Positions 14,977 to 23,070 of a stretch of 50,139 nt of DNA are shown here, one piece after another. Made by a program: the position numbers and the translations under genes. The stretch comes from an uncultured Acidimicrobiales bacterium (GTDB lineage Bacteria; Actinomycetota; Acidimicrobiia; Acidimicrobiales; Aldehydirespiratoraceae): NCBI GenBank assembly GCA_905480195.1, contig CAJQPN010000028.1, forward strand, positions 1-50,139, written 5' to 3'. The stretch's first letter is position 1; every line of letters begins with the position of its first letter. Below the pieces are notes generated by a model. That model was not told the origin of the DNA, did no database searches, and saw only the letters and a program-made list of their open reading frames with translations.

Positions 14977-16394
14977 TGCGGCTCCATGGGAGCACGATCG
15001 CGCGCCGATCCGGCAGGGAACGTGACCATCACGGCAATCGCTGCTGCGAAATACGCCAACGCAATGAAGGCGTAGGCGCGCTCGACACCGGCGAGCGTCG
15101 GCTCGTCGCCCGCAGACGCGACGATCGTGATTACGATCGCAACACCGAGGGCGTACGCCGCGCTGCGCAAGGTGTTGAAGGTCGCCCCTGCGATTCCGAA
15201 CCGGCTTTGTGGAACGTCAGCGATCCCGGCCGACGACCAGGTAGCCACCGTGAGCCCGATGCCGAGGCCGAGGAACAAGCTGATGGGGACGTAACGACTC
15301 CAGAGCGCCTCGCTCTCGTCGAGGAGCACGATGTAGAGCAAGTAGGCCACTCCCGACGAGGTACAGCCGGCACCGAGCAGCCAGCGATGCCCAATGCGGT
15401 CCGCCCACCGCCCGGTGATCGGTGAGACGGCTGCAGCCAGGAGCGGTGCGAAGACGAACGCAACCCCGACATCACGGATCGGTAACTCCCACACGTCCTG
15501 AAGGAACACCGAGGTAACGAGAGCCCCCGACGTGAAGGCAAGCCCGTAGAACACCACACTGATGTTGGCGCTCGTGAACGATTGAAAACGAAACAGCTCG
15601 AGATCGATGAGTGGCGCCGGGTGGACCCTGCTCCGCCGGATGAGCCACGGCACCAGGCCGAGCGCCACGACCGCCATTGCGACGACACGGACATCGCCGA
15701 CGCCCCACGCCTCGCTTTGCACGATCGCCAGCATTGCAAGCAGAACTGAACTGGTCCCGATGGCGACTCCACCGAGGTCAATTCGGCCCGTCGCGTCAGG
15801 GTCGCGAGACTCGCTGAGGTAGCGCGGGCCGAATACCAGCACGAGGACGCACAGTGGAACGTTCATCCAAAAGACCGACCGCCACCCGAAGGCATCAATG
15901 AAGATCGAGCCCAGGAAGGGTCCCACGACCGCTCCGAGCGATCCGGCCGCTCCCGAGATCCCGATCGCTGTCGCTCGCCGGGTGGCGGGGAACTCGGGGA
16001 GCATCACTGCGAATCCTGCCGCCATCGTGATCGACCCACCGATGCCTTGGACCACACGCGCGCCGATCAACCAACCGAGGCCCGGTGCTACGGCGCAGAG
16101 CATCGAACCAAACCCGAAGATCGCGACACCGGGCAGGTACACCTTCCGGCGACCGAGGCTGTCGGCAAGACGGCCGGTGACCAGGAGGAACGTGCCGACC
16201 ACGACGTTGTACGAGCTGATTACCCAACTGAGCCCGGCATCGGAAACGTCGTACTCGCGCCGGATCGAGGGGAACGCAATGCTGACAGTCGTGATATTCA
16301 TCACGACGAGGAACACGACGGCTGTTGACACCGACAACGCCATCCACGCCCGCCGACTGATGGCATCGTCTGTCGGCTGGGGGACATCGATCAC
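14973..16394 (-). CDS. MFS exporter, DHA2 (EmrB/QacA-like), 14 helices
   Basis: 473 aa with about 14 membrane segments. Motif A is seen in GRLADSLGRRKVYL (about 74-87) and motif C in GISGAAGSLGAVVGPFLG (about 148-165), both typical of proton-driven drug exporters. It is closely similar along its length to the second MFS protein at 17572-19011. The start is GTG 16394 with TAGGGT 6 nt upstream, so it seems to have its own promoter. Confidence 0.88.
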   Translation of the reverse strand: MIDVPQPTDDAISRRAWMALSVSTAVVFLVVMNITTVSIAFPSIRREYDVSDAGLSWVISSYNVVVGTFLLVTGRLADSLGRRKVYLPGVAIFGFGSMLCAVAPGLGWLIGARVVQGIGGSITMAAGFAVMLPEFPATRRATAIGISGAAGSLGAVVGPFLGSIFIDAFGWRSVFWMNVPLCVLVLVFGPRYLSESRDPDATGRIDLGGVAIGTSSVLLAMLAIVQSEAWGVGDVRVVAMAVVALGLVPWLIRRSRVHPAPLIDLELFRFQSFTSANISVVFYGLAFTSGALVTSVFLQDVWELPIRDVGVAFVFAPLLAAAVSPITGRWADRIGHRWLLGAGCTSSGVAYLLYIVLLDESEALWSRYVPISLFLGLGIGLTVATWSSAGIADVPQSRFGIAGATFNTLRSAAYALGVAIVITIVASAGDEPTLAGVERAYAFIALAYFAAAIAVMVTFPAGSARDRAPMEPQ

Positions 16395-16400
16395 CCGGGG

Positions 16401-16406
16401 ACCCTA
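16401..16406 (-). promoter_or_regulatory. Leaderless-type -10 box (TAGGGT) for the first MFS gene
   Basis: TAGGGT is 6 nt from the GTG start, with no ribosome-binding site between. The 75-nt gap to the dehydrogenase stop holds nothing else recognisable. Confidence 0.45.
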
Positions 16407-16469
16407 CGCGCCGATCGAACCCGCTACCACCAGGTCGCGGCCTTCGCCGAGCTCGACTGTCTGCGGCGC

Positions 16470-17579
16470 TCAGCGAGCCGGAACGACGAGCCGCTTCTCA
16501 CCGGTGGCCTGCGCCGCATAGGCGCGGGCCACATCGGGCTTAAGCATGTCGCTCAGCGAGATGCGTTCGGCGTAGTGGCTTGCGAACGTCGTGGTGATCT
16601 CGTCGGAGACTCTTTGGCGCAGACCCATCATCCGCTCAGGTCCAATCCGGCCCAGGAAGGGCGTGAGCAGCCAGCCGCCGACGCCCCACGACATGCCGTA
16701 CGTGCGATTGAGCGTCGTGACCGATCGCTGGAGCCCGCCGTAGATGTAGACCTGTTTGTGGGTGTCGGAGCCGTATCGACTGAACGACGACCCCTGGGAA
16801 AGTGCTGTCTCCATGCAGCTCAGGATCGAGTCGGCGTAGGTGCCGCCACCCGTTGCGTCGAATGCGATTGTGGCTCCGGTTGCGGCGAGCGCGACGGTGA
16901 GATCGTCGAGGAAGGAATCGGCACTCGAGTCGACGACGTGGTCGGCCCCCGAGGCCCGGAGGAGGTCGGCCTGTTCTGGACGGCGGACGATGTTGACGAG
17001 GCCAATGCCCTCATCGTTACAGATCTTGACGAGCATCTGCCCCAGGTTTGACGCCGCCGCCGTGTGGACCAGAGCCGTGTGGCCTTCGTCGCGCATGGTT
17101 TCGGTCATCCCGAGCGCGGTGAGTGGGTTCACAAAGCTTGACGCCGCCTGCTCGGCGGTGACCCCAGCGGGCACCTCCATACACATCATCGGCGACACAG
17201 TCGTGTGCGTTGCGTACATCGAGCCACTCACACCGGCGATCCGCTTTCCGAGCAACGCCTGCGCCACGTCAGAGGGGCCCGCATCGACGACAACACCTGC
17301 CCCCTCATTTCCGCACGGCATGGGCTGGTCGAGCCGGGCGCGGTTGGCAGCGACAGCGGCCTCAGGCACGCGACCGACGAGCGCCCCGTCGACAGTGTCG
17401 AAGCTGGCCGGATCGGCTCCGGCGATCAGCATGCCGAGGTCGGACGGGTTGATGGGGGTCGCCTCGACCTCGACGAGAAGGTCGTCGGGCCCGAGCTCGG
17501 GCGTCGGCTCGTTGACCAGCTCGACCCGGAGCTGTCCGTCGGCTGTGACTGTGGAACGGATGGTGGAAGTCTCAGGCAC
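16470..17579 (-). CDS. Zinc-type medium-chain alcohol dehydrogenase / quinone oxidoreductase family
   Basis: 369 aa. The GroES-like N domain (about 18-130) has EATPINPSDLGML and CGNEGAGVVVDAG; the Rossmann domain follows with HTAAASNLGQMLVKIC (about 172-187) in place of the usual GxGxxG pattern. The catalytic zinc Cys/His set is not evident, so it fits the NADPH quinone reductase-like branch that reduces enones or quinones. The GTG start at 17579 overlaps the upstream MFS gene by 8 nt. It lies between two paralogous exporters, which suggests that it modifies the exported compound or an oxidised form of it. Confidence 0.85.
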   Translation of the reverse strand: MPETSTIRSTVTADGQLRVELVNEPTPELGPDDLLVEVEATPINPSDLGMLIAGADPASFDTVDGALVGRVPEAAVAANRARLDQPMPCGNEGAGVVVDAGPSDVAQALLGKRIAGVSGSMYATHTTVSPMMCMEVPAGVTAEQAASSFVNPLTALGMTETMRDEGHTALVHTAAASNLGQMLVKICNDEGIGLVNIVRRPEQADLLRASGADHVVDSSADSFLDDLTVALAATGATIAFDATGGGTYADSILSCMETALSQGSSFSRYGSDTHKQVYIYGGLQRSVTTLNRTYGMSWGVGGWLLTPFLGRIGPERMMGLRQRVSDEITTTFASHYAERISLSDMLKPDVARAYAAQATGEKRLVVPAR

Positions 17580-19011
17580 GGTTGTCTCCGGACATGCTGG
17601 CTCGGTCGCGCGCCGAGCCAGGCGGGAAGGTCAGCATGACACTGATCGCCGCCAGGAAGTAGCTGACGCTGACAAACAGGTAGGCGCGTTCGACGCCGAG
17701 CAACGACGTCTCGGAGCTCGCAGCTGCGATCACGGTGACCACGATGGAGACCCCGAGCCCACTGGTTGCCTGACGCAGCGTGTTGTAGGTGGCGCTGGCA
17801 ACCCCGAAGGTCGACTGCGGGATGTCGGATACGCCGGCCGACGACCATGTCGACACGGTCATCCCGACCCCGAGACCCGAAAGCATGCTGATCGGGACGA
17901 AGCCTGTCCACACGTTTGGCTCTTCACCGAGCAGGATCACGTACAGGACAAAGGCGAGACCGAGCGAGACGCAGCCACCGGTCAGCAGCCAACGGTGGCC
18001 GTACCGGTCTGCAAGGCGACCGGTGATCGGTGCCGAGAAGGCGCTGAGCAGTGGCGCAGGAGCGATCGCCATTCCCACCTGGCGGATTGGGAGCTCCCAC
18101 ACGTCCTGGAGGAACAGCGAGTTGACCAAGAACCCTGACGTGAACCCGAGGCCGTAGAAGACCACGCCGATGTTGGCGCTGCGAAACGACTCGTAACGGA
18201 ACAGGCCGAGGTTAATCAGCGGCTCAGGGTGCGAACGACTGCGATGGACGAGCAGCACGGCGAGAAGAACGCCGACGACGGCGAGCGCACCGATCCTCGG
18301 ATCACCGATCCCCCACGATTCGCTCTGCACAATCGCGAACATCACCAGCGCAACGGCAGCGGTGCCGGCGACAACGCCCACGGCGTCGATACGACCGGTG
18401 GCATCGGGGTCGCGCGACTCAGTGAGGTAGCGAGGTCCGACCAGGACAACGAGTAGACACAGCGGTGCATTGAGCCAGAAGATGCCGCGCCACGACCAGA
18501 GGTCGATGAGGATCGAACCCACCAGTGGACCGGCGACGCCTCCCAAGGCACCGGTCGCGCCGGCGATCCCGATCGCCGTCGCCCGCTTGTTCGGAGGGAA
18601 CTCCGGAAGGAACACCGCGAACCCCGCAGCGGTGACCATCGAGCCACCTGTGGCTTGCACGACTCTCGCTGCGATGAGCCATCCCACTCCGGGAGTGAGC
18701 GCGCACAACACGGACCCGAGGCCGAAGAGCGCCACACCGGGAAGGTAGGTGCGGCGCCGTCCAATGCTGTCAGCGAGGCGCCCGAACACCATCAGGAAGG
18801 CGCCGAGTGCAACGTTGTAGGCACCGATGATCCAGCTCAGTTCGGAGTCGGTCGCCCCAAACTCGTCGCGGATGTTCGGAAAGGCAACATTGATCGCGCT
18901 GATGTCGACGACAACGAAGAAGATGACAATGTTGGTCAAACCCAGCGCGAGCCAAGCCCGACGCGGAATGTGATCTTCGTCGAGCTCTGCTGCGGCCTCA
19001 GTGAGCGGCAT
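17572..19011 (-). CDS. MFS exporter, DHA2 (EmrB/QacA-like), paralogue of the first
   Basis: 479 aa, about 14 membrane helices. It has GRLADSIGRRRTYLPGVALFG (motif A region), the antiporter motif GIAGATGALGGVAGPLVG and the same ending (FPPGSARDRA) as the MFS protein at 14973-16394, so the pair arose by duplication. ATG 19011 has GGAGG 9 nt upstream and overlaps the hydrolase gene by 14 nt, which makes this one operon with the hydrolase and the dehydrogenase. Confidence 0.88.
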   Translation of the reverse strand: MPLTEAAAELDEDHIPRRAWLALGLTNIVIFFVVVDISAINVAFPNIRDEFGATDSELSWIIGAYNVALGAFLMVFGRLADSIGRRRTYLPGVALFGLGSVLCALTPGVGWLIAARVVQATGGSMVTAAGFAVFLPEFPPNKRATAIGIAGATGALGGVAGPLVGSILIDLWSWRGIFWLNAPLCLLVVLVGPRYLTESRDPDATGRIDAVGVVAGTAAVALVMFAIVQSESWGIGDPRIGALAVVGVLLAVLLVHRSRSHPEPLINLGLFRYESFRSANIGVVFYGLGFTSGFLVNSLFLQDVWELPIRQVGMAIAPAPLLSAFSAPITGRLADRYGHRWLLTGGCVSLGLAFVLYVILLGEEPNVWTGFVPISMLSGLGVGMTVSTWSSAGVSDIPQSTFGVASATYNTLRQATSGLGVSIVVTVIAAASSETSLLGVERAYLFVSVSYFLAAISVMLTFPPGSARDRASMSGDNRA

Positions 19012-20158
19012 AAACGGCGGCCTCCACCTCGTAGTAGCTGCCAACTATCCGTTCGTCGACGAACGGCAGCACTTGGGTCATGAAGCAACCGGCCACGCCG
19101 CTTTGTCGGTCGATCCAGTGGAAGCAATTCGACAAACCGGCCCACATCAGCGTCCCAGCGGCCCGACCCGTCACCTGTGGTTGTTCGTCGATCTGCCAGG
19201 TGAGTCCCCAACTCTTGGGAGTCCCGGGAAAGAACTCAGCGTCGAGACTCACCATCTGGTTGGTCGTCGAGAGCGTCCGGACCCGGAGATCACCAATGTG
19301 GTTTCGTGCCATGAGATCAACCGTCTCGGGGGCGAGCACCCGATGACCGTCGAGTTCGCCCCCGCGCAACACCATGCGCAGAAAGTTGGCGTAGTCGTGC
19401 ATCGTGGCAACCAGTCCACCACCGCCTTCGTCGAACTCCGGCGCCGTCCCCTGCGCTCGTTCAACCACGACGAATGAGCCGTTGGCGATGCGGGCATGCA
19501 TCGACGCTATCCGGTCGGTCGGGGGCGCGGCCCCGCGAAAGGCAGTGTCAGTCATGCCGAGCGGCTCGAGGATGTGCTCGGTCAGGTAGTCGCTGAGGGT
19601 GCATCCGGCCACGGCTTCGATCATCTGGCCGGCCCAGTCGATGCCGATCCCGTACTCCCACCGTTCGCCAGGGTCGAACATCAATGGTTGGTGAAGCGCC
19701 GCTACTCGGCCAGTGTTTAGGGCGGGCATGCCGGTGTGCTCGAGGTAGCGCTGCGTATTGGCGTTCCAGATGTCGTACGAGAACCCGGAGGTGTGGGTCA
19801 GGAGATTTCGAAGGGTGATCGCGGTGCGCGGTGGGCGCAGCACGGGCTCACCATCGGCATTCCATCCGTCGAGCACCTTGATCGATCCGAGCTCGGGACG
19901 CACCCGTGAAGCCGGCGCGTCGAGTTCGAGCAGACCCGCCTCGACTGCGTGCATCGCCGCCACGCCGGTCAATGGCTTCGTCATCGAGTAGATCGCACCT
20001 ACCGTGTCGACGGTCATCGGAGTACCGGTGCCGATCGTCCGTTCGCCGGCAGCACCTTCGTAGAGCGCTCCATCCGCATCGACGACGACCGCGACTACGC
20101 CGGGGACGTCCCCAGCCGCAACCGCTTGCCGAAGAATCCCGTCGATCTCTGCCCTCAC
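18998..20158 (-). CDS. Beta-lactamase-fold serine hydrolase (esterase/class C-like)
   Basis: 386 aa without a signal peptide. The nucleophile motif is SMTK (S58, K61); Y169 in WEYGIGID stands at the place of the YxN motif, and THTSGFSYD is the usual helix of class C-like esterases. These proteins hydrolyse esters, lactones or amides; an intracellular form is more likely an esterase (EstB/LovD-like) than a resistance enzyme. The GTG at 20158 has TAACCT 7 nt upstream and leads the hydrolase-MFS-dehydrogenase operon. Confidence 0.87.
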   Translation of the reverse strand: MRAEIDGILRQAVAAGDVPGVVAVVVDADGALYEGAAGERTIGTGTPMTVDTVGAIYSMTKPLTGVAAMHAVEAGLLELDAPASRVRPELGSIKVLDGWNADGEPVLRPPRTAITLRNLLTHTSGFSYDIWNANTQRYLEHTGMPALNTGRVAALHQPLMFDPGERWEYGIGIDWAGQMIEAVAGCTLSDYLTEHILEPLGMTDTAFRGAAPPTDRIASMHARIANGSFVVVERAQGTAPEFDEGGGGLVATMHDYANFLRMVLRGGELDGHRVLAPETVDLMARNHIGDLRVRTLSTTNQMVSLDAEFFPGTPKSWGLTWQIDEQPQVTGRAAGTLMWAGLSNCFHWIDRQSGVAGCFMTQVLPFVDERIVGSYYEVEAAVYAAH

Positions 20159-20165
20159 CTCAGCG

Positions 20166-20171
20166 AGGTTA
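20166..20171 (-). promoter_or_regulatory. Leaderless-type -10 box (TAACCT) for the serine hydrolase operon
   Basis: TAACCT stands 7 nt before the GTG at 20158. It lies just outside the end of the molybdoenzyme gene (stop 20178-20180), so the new promoter sits in a 19-nt gap. Confidence 0.45.
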
Positions 20172-20177
20172 CGGCGC

Positions 20178-23042
20178 TCAGTCGTGGAGTCGGTAGGCAG
20201 ACGGGTTCGGCTTGAGAGGTCGGGCGTACCAGAGCGGGCGACGCAGACCGGAGTCGTTGGTTCCAGCCGGGCGGGTCTTGCTCATCCAGTCGAGGTACGC
20301 ATCGCGCGACTTCGCCGTGTCGACCTGCACGTCGCCATACTCGTCGCCGGGCTGAGCCGGGCCGACACGCACCCGCTGGTGCCAGCACTGCATTCCCGAG
20401 ATTGGGTCGGGTTGCACACAGAACGTTGCGTTCTGATGCACACCGGTGTCCTTCCACCAGATTCGAGACGTGTCATTGTCGCTCGACTCGTACGCCTCGT
20501 TGCCGTGTTCACGCTTGAGTTTCCATACCGTCCCGCCGGAGTCACCGGGGCTGCTGGTGATGCTCGCCTTGCCGGCCCCCCACGAACGAGCCTTGTCTTC
20601 TTCGAGCCGCCAGCGGCCCATGTGATGCGACGCGGCGACGACACCTGGACGGATCCCCTCGGTCCGCCACGCCTGAATGATGAAATGGCCGATACGGGTC
20701 GTGACCCGCACCAGGCCCGACTCCTCGATACCGAGCTTCTCGGCGTCTTCGGGATGGATCCAGAGTGGGTGGCGGTGGCTGATCTCGTTGAGCCATTTCG
20801 AGTTGGCTGAGCGGGTGTGAATCAGCGTCGGGATACGGAACGTCGGAAGCAGAATTCGTTCGTCGCCTCCGTTGCCCTCGGCATCAGGATGCATATCGAG
20901 GTCTTCCCAGTGCACATGACTCGGGATCCACTTCGGCGTGGCGTATTCGGGCCAGCCCCATTCCTTGAGGGTGGTCGAGAACAGTTCGAGCTTCTTCGAC
21001 GGCGTGGGGAAGCCTTCCTTCGCCTCCCCATCGATCTCGATCGCCGGTGATCCATCACCGAGTGGTGCGAGCTTCAGTTCGCTCAGCGTCGATAGGTCGC
21101 CGTCCCAGGTGCCCGGCGTGCCGGGTACGCGGTACACGCCACTGGCATCCTTGACCGTGCCCACGAGCGTATCGGCGGAAACCGTTCGCTCATAGGGCTC
21201 GTAGGGGTCGGTTGGCACAGCGAAGGCCGCCCGATTACGCATGTACTCGAGCGGAGACTCTCCTGCTTCGGCAGCTGCCTCCGCCAGGCCTGGGACCTCG
21301 TTTTCGAACATTTTGCCGTAGTACTCGTCGACGCTGAGGGGCTTCTCTGCATCGTTGGGCGACTGGAACCATTCGCGAATGCCGAGCGATCCGTCGGGGT
21401 CGATCTTCCACGACAGGTCGATCCAGAACTCGTTCTCCTCCCAGACCTCACCCGGGTTGTATTCGAACGTTCGGGTCCCTTCGGGGAGGTCACCGCCAGC
21501 CTGGATCTCGGCGAAGCGGCGGAAGGTCGGCTGCCGAAAACTCACCCAGCGACCGGCGTGGGTCTCGTAGGAGGTGATGTCGTGCCGCTCGGCTCCGACG
21601 CCCATCGGTAGCACGTAGTCGGCAAACCACGAGGTCTCGGACCACGTGGGGGTCAGCGCCACATGGCACTTGACCTTCTCCTCATCCTTCAGCGCCTCCA
21701 TCCAGGTGAACCCGTCGGGGTTGGTCCAGATCGGGTTGTAGACCCGGCTGAAGTAGACGTCGAGTTCGCCGCGGCCCTCGTTGAGGAAATGCGGCAGCAG
21801 GATCGACATCTCGTGATAGGCGAGGGGGAACTCCTTGGGCCACTCCAGGTGGTTCCACTCGTGGGTGTTTGGCGCCCCGATCGGGTCGTGCGGCTTGAAC
21901 TTGTTCATCCCGTTACCGGCGGTGCCGCCCTTTGTGGCGACCGAGCCCGTGAGGACGTTCAGGAAGAAGAGGCAGCGGGCAACTTGCCAGCCACCCATAT
22001 TGCCGGCGCCCGCAGCACGCCAGTTGTGGCTCGCAAACTTCGTGGGGTTGGCGCCGATGATCTCTGCGATCTCGCGGATCGTGTGGGCGTCGATACCGGT
22101 CTTTTGTTCGGCGGCCTCGGGGGTGTACTCGGCGTATTCCTCCAGCAAGACTGCACGGAGGTTGGCGAACTCGGCCGGCTCACCCGGCTTTCGCTCTGCG
22201 AGGTAGGTCTCCCAGTTGACCCAGCGTTCGACGAAATCCGCATTCCAGTCCTCGGACTCGATCAACAGTCGGGCGATCGCTAGCAAGAGGAACGGCTCGG
22301 TACCGGGCCAGGTCGGCAGCCAGTAATCGGCCTTGGCCCCGGTGTTCGACAGACGGGGATCGACGGCGATCACCTTCGCCCCGTTGGCTTGGGCTTCGAT
22401 GATGCGCTGCGCATGCGGATTGAAGTAGTGACCTGACTCGAGATGTGAAGAGATCAGGAAAATGACCTTGGCGTTCGCAAAGTCGGAGCTGGGCCTGTCG
22501 TGCCCCATCCAGCTCTGGTAGCCGATGCGGGCGTTGCTGGAGCAGATGTTGGTGTGGCTGTTGTGGCCGTCGACGCCCCACGCCTTGAGCACACGGTCGG
22601 TGTAGCCCTCTTCGCCGGGGCGACCGACGTGGTACATCACGCCGTTCTTGCGGCCCTCGACGAAGGCCGTGCGGATCTTTTCTCCGACCTCGGTGAGCGC
22701 CTCGTCCCACGAGATGCGCTCCCACTGACCCGAACCACGCTCTCCGACGCGGCGCAACGGGAACATGATCCGCTCGTTGTCGTAGATCTGGTTGAGCGTG
22801 GCCGGACCCTTGGCACAGTTTCGGCCGCGGCTGCCGGGGTGGTGCGGGTTGCCCTCGATCTTGCGGATCTCGCCCGTTTCCTTGTCGTGGTAGGCGAGGA
22901 GGCCACAGCCGGCTTCACAGTTGAAGCAGGTGGTGGGCACGAGGGTGTAGTTGCGTTCGACCTTGTCGGGCCAGGCCTTGGCGTCGAGTTCGGTCCAGTC
23001 GTGCCACTGCTCGGTCGGGGGGTACTTGTTGAGATCGGTCAT
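20178..23042 (-). CDS. Molybdopterin oxidoreductase catalytic subunit (Psr/Phs/SoeA-like, cytoplasmic type)
   Basis: 954 aa, DMSO-reductase superfamily. A [4Fe-4S] site is formed by C39, C42, C46 and C76 (CFNCEAGC, then GRNCAKG). The Mo ligand is Cys167 in NICSSNARIGYQSWMG, aligned with the Sec of E. coli FdhF (from SVG backward). WDEALTEV, VDPRLSNTGAKADYWLP and a C-terminal molybdopterin dinucleotide-binding domain (SHRHPLWIHPEDAEKLG) are present. There is no Tat signal, so the enzyme stays in the cytoplasm, as with SoeA sulfite dehydrogenase and unlike PsrA/PhsA. The partner gene lies 28 nt upstream. The substrate is not certain; sulfite, polysulfide or tetrathionate are candidates, and formate dehydrogenase is less likely. 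Confidence 0.85.
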   Translation of the reverse strand: MTDLNKYPPTEQWHDWTELDAKAWPDKVERNYTLVPTTCFNCEAGCGLLAYHDKETGEIRKIEGNPHHPGSRGRNCAKGPATLNQIYDNERIMFPLRRVGERGSGQWERISWDEALTEVGEKIRTAFVEGRKNGVMYHVGRPGEEGYTDRVLKAWGVDGHNSHTNICSSNARIGYQSWMGHDRPSSDFANAKVIFLISSHLESGHYFNPHAQRIIEAQANGAKVIAVDPRLSNTGAKADYWLPTWPGTEPFLLLAIARLLIESEDWNADFVERWVNWETYLAERKPGEPAEFANLRAVLLEEYAEYTPEAAEQKTGIDAHTIREIAEIIGANPTKFASHNWRAAGAGNMGGWQVARCLFFLNVLTGSVATKGGTAGNGMNKFKPHDPIGAPNTHEWNHLEWPKEFPLAYHEMSILLPHFLNEGRGELDVYFSRVYNPIWTNPDGFTWMEALKDEEKVKCHVALTPTWSETSWFADYVLPMGVGAERHDITSYETHAGRWVSFRQPTFRRFAEIQAGGDLPEGTRTFEYNPGEVWEENEFWIDLSWKIDPDGSLGIREWFQSPNDAEKPLSVDEYYGKMFENEVPGLAEAAAEAGESPLEYMRNRAAFAVPTDPYEPYERTVSADTLVGTVKDASGVYRVPGTPGTWDGDLSTLSELKLAPLGDGSPAIEIDGEAKEGFPTPSKKLELFSTTLKEWGWPEYATPKWIPSHVHWEDLDMHPDAEGNGGDERILLPTFRIPTLIHTRSANSKWLNEISHRHPLWIHPEDAEKLGIEESGLVRVTTRIGHFIIQAWRTEGIRPGVVAASHHMGRWRLEEDKARSWGAGKASITSSPGDSGGTVWKLKREHGNEAYESSDNDTSRIWWKDTGVHQNATFCVQPDPISGMQCWHQRVRVGPAQPGDEYGDVQVDTAKSRDAYLDWMSKTRPAGTNDSGLRRPLWYARPLKPNPSAYRLHD

Positions 23043-23070
23043 CAGCGTTGTCTTTCAGCGAGCAGGCGAA

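Noticed and set aside
18998-20158. An antibiotic resistance beta-lactamase
   Set aside because: The protein lacks a signal peptide and has the esterase-like form of the SxxK hydrolases; resistance cannot be claimed.
20178-23042. The molybdoenzyme as a second selenoprotein (formate dehydrogenase type)
   Set aside because: The Mo ligand position is Cys167, not TGA, and the frame has no internal TGA.
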